8,571 nt of DNA from an uncultured Eubacteriales bacterium (GTDB lineage Bacteria > Bacillota > Clostridia > Monoglobales > Monoglobaceae). Position 1 is the stretch's first letter; every line of letters begins with the position of its first letter. The DNA lies in assembly GCA_900550775.1 (NCBI GenBank), contig URTH01000067.1:1-8571 (forward strand). The letters run 5' to 3'. Made by a program: the position numbers and the translations under genes. The notes beneath the pieces are model-generated. The model did not search any database and was not told the DNA's origin. It worked only from the letters and a program-made list of their open reading frames with translations. Below, in pieces: positions 5,710 through 8,571 of the stretch.

Positions 5710-8064
5710 CTATCCTATCACTTTGAAACGCGCAAAACGCAGAAGAAGTTGCTTGTCGCCCGCATTTTTAAAACGGATGGTGGCTTTTGCGTTGTCGCCC
5801 TCACCTTCCACTTTCAGCACTTCGCCCAGGCCGAAACGTTCGTGTTCGATAAACTGCCCCGGCAGCACAGCGTTCCCGCCTGCGGCTGCTGACGAATGGG
5901 AAGCGGCAGAAGCTGTTCCCATGGAAGGCGTCACCCGCTTTAAGTTGCGGGGAACGGTCGGGGCAATGATTTCCTGCCGGGGACGAGCTCCTCCATCACG
6001 TTTTCCATACATGGCGGAAACGAAATTCTCTCTGTTCTCCCTGCGGAAAGATGCGGCATGCTCATCTACCTTGCGCACCAATCCGGCATCTTGCGGCAGC
6101 TTAAGGAAGCGCACATCTATATCTTTCAAAAAGCGGCTGGGATTTCCAAACTCCATCTTCCCGTAACGGTAACGGCTTTTGGCATAAGTAAGGAAACAAT
6201 GGTCTTCCGCACGGGTGATGGCTACGTAGAACAAACGGCGCTCCTCTTCCAACGCCCTGGGAGAGTCGCCCGCCATACCGCTCGGAAACAGGTTTTCTTC
6301 CATGCCCACCACAAAGACATTTTTAAACTCCAGCCCCTTGGCGGAGTGCACGGTCATCAACGTTATCTTTTCGTCGTCTCCGTCCTTGTCCGAATCCTGG
6401 TCGGTAAGCAGGGACACTTCCGAAAGGAAATCACTCAGCGTGGTATTGGCATTCCCCTCTTCCAGCCGTTGTGCACAAAAGTCGCTCATACCGTTTGCAA
6501 GCTCTTCGATATTCTCCTTGCGGCTGAGGTTCTCGGGCGAGTTGTCCTGGCAGACATCAGCGATAATGCCCGACTGACGGATTATCTCCGTACCAAGCTC
6601 GTAAGCGTTCTTTTCGGCAACGCTCTCGATAAAGCCGGCTATCAAACAGCGAAAATCCTGCAACTTGCCCGCCGTTCCTTTATTGATGTTCACCCCGTAG
6701 GTCAGCGGTTCGCAGAGCACGGTCCACAGGCTTACATTGTGGCTGGTGGCGGCAGCCGTGATTTTATTTACGGTAGTGTCGCCTATCCCGCGTGCCGGGT
6801 AGTTGATGATACGCTTGAAGGCTTCTTCATCATTCGGATTGACCGTGAGACGGAAGTAGGCGATTACATCTTTTATTTCCTTGCGCTGATAGAAAGACAG
6901 CCCGCCGTAAATGCGATACGGCATGCTGCGCTTGCGCATGGCTTCCTCAAAGACACGGCTCTGCGCGTTGGTGCGATAGAGTATGGCAAAATCGGAATAG
7001 GCGTAATTCTCCTGCCGGCGCAGTTCGGCTATCTTGTTGATTACAATATCGCCCTCCTCCACATCGCTGTATGCCTGATACACTCCGATGGGCTCTCCCT
7101 TATCCTTCTCCGAAAAGACCTCCTTGCGAATTCGCCGCTGGTTCTTCTCTATCAGGCTGTTGGCGGCAGAAACGATGGTTTGGGTGGAGCGGTAGTTCTG
7201 TTCCAGCTTAAAGACCTTCGTATCCGGATATACCTTTGTGAAATTAAGTATGTTATCAATGTCCGCTCCCCGGAAGGAGTAGATGCTTTGCGCGTCATCG
7301 CCCACCACACAAATATGTTGTTTTTCTCTATCTTTCATTAATTGACACAATATGCAGTGCTGCGCATAATTTGTGTCTTGATACTCATCAACAAGGACAT
7401 AACGAAATAGCTCCTGATACCTTGCCAACACTTCAGGATGGATATGAAATAACAAAAAAGTATAGAAAAGCAAATCATCAAAGTCCATTGCATCAGCCTG
7501 CCTGCAGCGCTCCCAATAACGAACATAAATATCACGAATAGCAGGCATTTTAGCAAGGCAATCACTCTCATAAGCCTCTTTATTTTTAGCATAATCTACT
7601 GGAGTATTCAAATAATTTTTGGCATTGGATATACGAGATAGTACAGTACTGGGTTTATATTGTTTATCATTCAATCCCAACTCTTTAATAATAGAATGTA
7701 TCAAACTCCTGCTATCCGTAGTATCATAAATTGTATAGTTACGAGTAAAACCTAAAATATTCGCTTCACGCCGGAGAATACGAGAGAAAATTGAATGAAA
7801 AGTCCCCATCCAGATATAATATGACCACGGATAACCTATATCACGATTTACACGTTCTATAATTTCTTTTGCTGCCTTATTTGTAAAAGTCAACGCAAGG
7901 ATATTACGTGCATCATATTTTTTCTCTCTAATCAGATAAGCTATTTTGTAGGTCAGCACACGGGTTTTTCCCGAACCGGCGCCGGCTATCACCAGTGACG
8001 GGCCGTCGTTGTAGAGCACCGCAGCACGCTGTCCCTCATTCAGTTCTTGTATGTAATCGGACAT
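5710..8064 (-). CDS. uvrD: UvrD/PcrA-type ATP-dependent DNA helicase (superfamily 1A), complete
   Basis: Complete at 784 residues, close to the usual 720-780. SF1A helicases unwind DNA 3' to 5' in nucleotide-excision and mismatch repair and in clearing replication forks. In order: Q motif around Gln12; Walker A AGAGSGKT (27-34, Lys33); motif Ia TFTNKAA (59-65); Walker B LVDEYQDT with Asp226-Glu227; motif III GDDAQSIYSFRGAD from Gly255; motif IV NYRST with Arg292; motif V TVHSAKGLEF with His573; motif VI VAITRAEDH with Arg618. The end (about 736-784, IEHERFGLGEVL onward) is the Tudor-like C-terminal domain of UvrD/PcrA proteins, which contacts RNA polymerase. The ATG at 8064 sits just before the Q motif. 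A Bacteroides-type promoter lies upstream, and nspC follows 38 bases after the stop. Codons for residues about 39-252 are strikingly AT-rich compared with both sides, although the frame and all motifs are intact. Confidence 0.95.
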   Translation of the reverse strand: MSDYIQELNEGQRAAVLYNDGPSLVIAGAGSGKTRVLTYKIAYLIREKKYDARNILALTFTNKAAKEIIERVNRDIGYPWSYYIWMGTFHSIFSRILRREANILGFTRNYTIYDTTDSRSLIHSIIKELGLNDKQYKPSTVLSRISNAKNYLNTPVDYAKNKEAYESDCLAKMPAIRDIYVRYWERCRQADAMDFDDLLFYTFLLFHIHPEVLARYQELFRYVLVDEYQDTNYAQHCILCQLMKDREKQHICVVGDDAQSIYSFRGADIDNILNFTKVYPDTKVFKLEQNYRSTQTIVSAANSLIEKNQRRIRKEVFSEKDKGEPIGVYQAYSDVEEGDIVINKIAELRRQENYAYSDFAILYRTNAQSRVFEEAMRKRSMPYRIYGGLSFYQRKEIKDVIAYFRLTVNPNDEEAFKRIINYPARGIGDTTVNKITAAATSHNVSLWTVLCEPLTYGVNINKGTAGKLQDFRCLIAGFIESVAEKNAYELGTEIIRQSGIIADVCQDNSPENLSRKENIEELANGMSDFCAQRLEEGNANTTLSDFLSEVSLLTDQDSDKDGDDEKITLMTVHSAKGLEFKNVFVVGMEENLFPSGMAGDSPRALEEERRLFYVAITRAEDHCFLTYAKSRYRYGKMEFGNPSRFLKDIDVRFLKLPQDAGLVRKVDEHAASFRRENRENFVSAMYGKRDGGARPRQEIIAPTVPRNLKRVTPSMGTASAASHSSAAAGGNAVLPGQFIEHERFGLGEVLKVEGEGDNAKATIRFKNAGDKQLLLRFARFKVIG
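7310..7950. other. AT-rich tract inside the helicase gene
   Basis: Hand counts of 60-base blocks give about 27% G+C at 7561-7620, 28% at 7681-7740, 32% at 7441-7500 and 37% at 7741-7800, against 55% at 6481-6540 and 45-47% at 6841-6900 and 7021-7080. The change is sharp on both sides, near the codons for motif III and just after Walker A, and falls mostly at third codon positions. The protein stays continuous. This fits replacement by a homologous segment from a lower-G+C relative, or assembly from two strains. Confidence 0.7.
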
Positions 8065-8097
8065 ATTCCTAATAATCTAACGGGTAAAGTTCGGGTG

Positions 8098-8128
8098 CAA
8101 AGATAGTGAAAGGCGAGAGCAAAGGCAA
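8098..8128 (-). promoter_or_regulatory. Bacteroides-type promoter for the helicase operon
   Basis: The minus strand has TATCTTTG (8105 to 8098), a full match to the Bacteroides primary sigma factor -7 consensus TAnnTTTG and followed by the common C. Twenty bases upstream is TTG (8128-8126) within CTTG, close to the -33 TTTG element at the expected spacing. Transcription would start near 8091, giving a leader of about 27 bases. This is a pattern match only. Confidence 0.6.
8099..8113. repeat. 15-base direct repeat, copy 1
   Basis: AAAGATAGTGAAAGG occurs here and again, identically, at 8182-8196, 83 bases further on. This copy overlaps the helicase -7 box, so the repeat may be a duplicated promoter element or a regulator site. 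Confidence 0.8.
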
Positions 8129-8181
8129 GTGAAAACGCAGTTTTCAAACTTGACTATGCCGGGCCGCATCCTATCTTATCA

Positions 8182-8196
8182 AAAGATAGTGAAAGG
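8182..8196. repeat. 15-base direct repeat, copy 2, overlapping an inverted repeat
   Basis: This is the second copy of AAAGATAGTGAAAGG. Its first part is also the right arm of the inverted repeat CTATCTT (8171-8177) / AAGATAG (8183-8189) with a 5-base spacer. On the minus strand the -7-like box is TATCTTTT, with a T where the copy 1 box has G. It may be a decayed second promoter or an operator half. Confidence 0.7.
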
Positions 8197-8307
8197 TTCG
8201 GACACCTGCGAACAATTCCACAGGTTATCGCGTTAGTATAGTAAAGTTTCAAAACTAAATACATTGAACTTATGAATACGTTATTAATGTCTTTAACAAT
8301 AATGATT

Positions 8308-8529
8308 ATGACACATGAAATGCCTAAACTTCCTTACGCACACAACGCGCTGGAACCTGTAATCAGTCAGCAAACAATAGATTACCATTACGGTAAACAC
8401 CTGCAAACGTACGTAAACAACCTGAACAACCTTGTTCCAGGCACGGAGTATGAAAACAAAGACCTGGTTACTATCGTAGCCACCGCACCCGACGGCGCCG
8501 TATTCAACAATGCCGGACAAGTGCTGAAC
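8308..8529 (+). CDS. sodB: Iron superoxide dismutase, N-terminal 74 residues (partial or broken)
   Basis: Fe/Mn superoxide dismutase turns superoxide into oxygen and hydrogen peroxide in the cytoplasm; in anaerobic Bacteroides it protects against air exposure. [20 protein letters not shown] and the following [16 protein letters not shown] match the family N-terminus, and His27 is the first metal ligand. Residues 68-74 (NAGQVLN) should lead into HTLYF or HTFYW, where the His is the second ligand. Instead the reading frame continues [10 protein letters not shown], which is unlike the family in all three forward frames, so a simple frameshift is unlikely. The start was chosen by family similarity. 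In-frame ATGs at 8302, 8287 and 8272 could add up to 12 residues, and no clear Shine-Dalgarno site helps to decide. The gene is divergent from the helicase. Expected full length is about 190-195 residues, so this is under half. Confidence 0.88.
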
Positions 8530-8571
8530 CGGCAGGACAGGCTGTCGGGTATGACATTCTTGTGGATTTTG
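8530..8571. other. Unassigned tail after the sodB break
   Basis: These 42 bases do not continue sodB. The plus strand is open in the sodB frame, and also in the frame starting at 8532, which reads [13 protein letters not shown] and looks more protein-like, but the tail is too short to identify. It is probably from other DNA joined to sodB at about 8529-8531. Confidence 0.5.

Larger units (their letters stand above)
8065..8307. other. Divergent intergenic region between helicase and sodB
   Basis: About 240 bases with no convincing gene. It holds the helicase promoter, a 15-base direct repeat and a 7-base inverted repeat. On the plus strand no clear TAnnTTTG box for sodB was found; the nearest resemblance, TACATTGA at 8260-8267, matches poorly. 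The stretch just before sodB (8231-8307) is AT-rich and could hold its promoter and leader. Confidence 0.6.

Noticed and set aside
6058..7341. Long plus-strand open frame of 427 codons opposite the helicase
   Set aside because: It lies wholly antisense to a well-conserved helicase, has no recognisable domain or leader, and is explained by the codon composition of the real gene.
4923..8538. Short inverted similarity at the two breaks (GTCTGCCAGG at 4923; GTCCTGCCGG on the minus strand ending at 8529) as mobile-element ends
   Set aside because: The uninterrupted match is only about five to six bases, which is expected by chance. There is no target duplication or transposase gene, and both ends fall inside housekeeping genes.
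1..8571. CRISPR array, tRNA, rRNA, phage or toxin-antitoxin genes
   Set aside because: No regularly spaced repeats, RNA gene landmarks or matching protein motifs were seen on either strand.

Overview
The window joins DNA from at least two organisms. Positions about 4931-8529 look like a Bacteroides (Bacteroidales) chromosome: a UvrD/PcrA-type helicase, the start of carboxynorspermidine decarboxylase (nspC), and the start of an iron superoxide dismutase (sodB) facing the other way. The gene leaders there are A/T-rich without strong Shine-Dalgarno sites, and a Bacteroides-type -7 box (TAnnTTTG) precedes the helicase. Positions 1 to about 4930 look like a Gram-positive gut Clostridia-type genome: secreted multi-domain proteins with GLUG repeats, and a strong GGGAGG ribosome binding site.

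Layout, all on the minus strand unless stated. At 1-1503 is the N-terminal part of a secreted protein (signal peptide, GLUG module, two Ig-like domains) that runs off the left edge. At 1589-4930 is the C-terminal part of a larger relative: two GLUG modules, a carbohydrate-binding-like domain, Ig-like linkers and a C-terminal SGNH/GDSL esterase of the rhamnogalacturonan acetylesterase type. It is joined in frame at 4922-4930 to the first 250 codons of nspC (to 5671). The helicase is 5710-8064. The partial sodB (plus strand) starts at 8308 and loses family similarity at 8530. The last 42 bases are unassigned.

The two Clostridia-type genes are tandem, separated by 85 bases with a strong hairpin, and probably form one unit for cell-surface binding and deacetylation of plant pectin. 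In the Bacteroides part, helicase and nspC are probably co-transcribed, with sodB divergent.

The main result is a caution. The apparent 1360-residue nspC-GLUG-esterase protein is best explained as a chimera joined at a short shared sequence, not as a natural fusion. The second break inside sodB makes this more likely. The middle third of the helicase gene also has a much lower G+C content than its flanks, which suggests recombination or mixing of related strains. No CRISPR array, tRNA, rRNA or mobile-element gene was seen.
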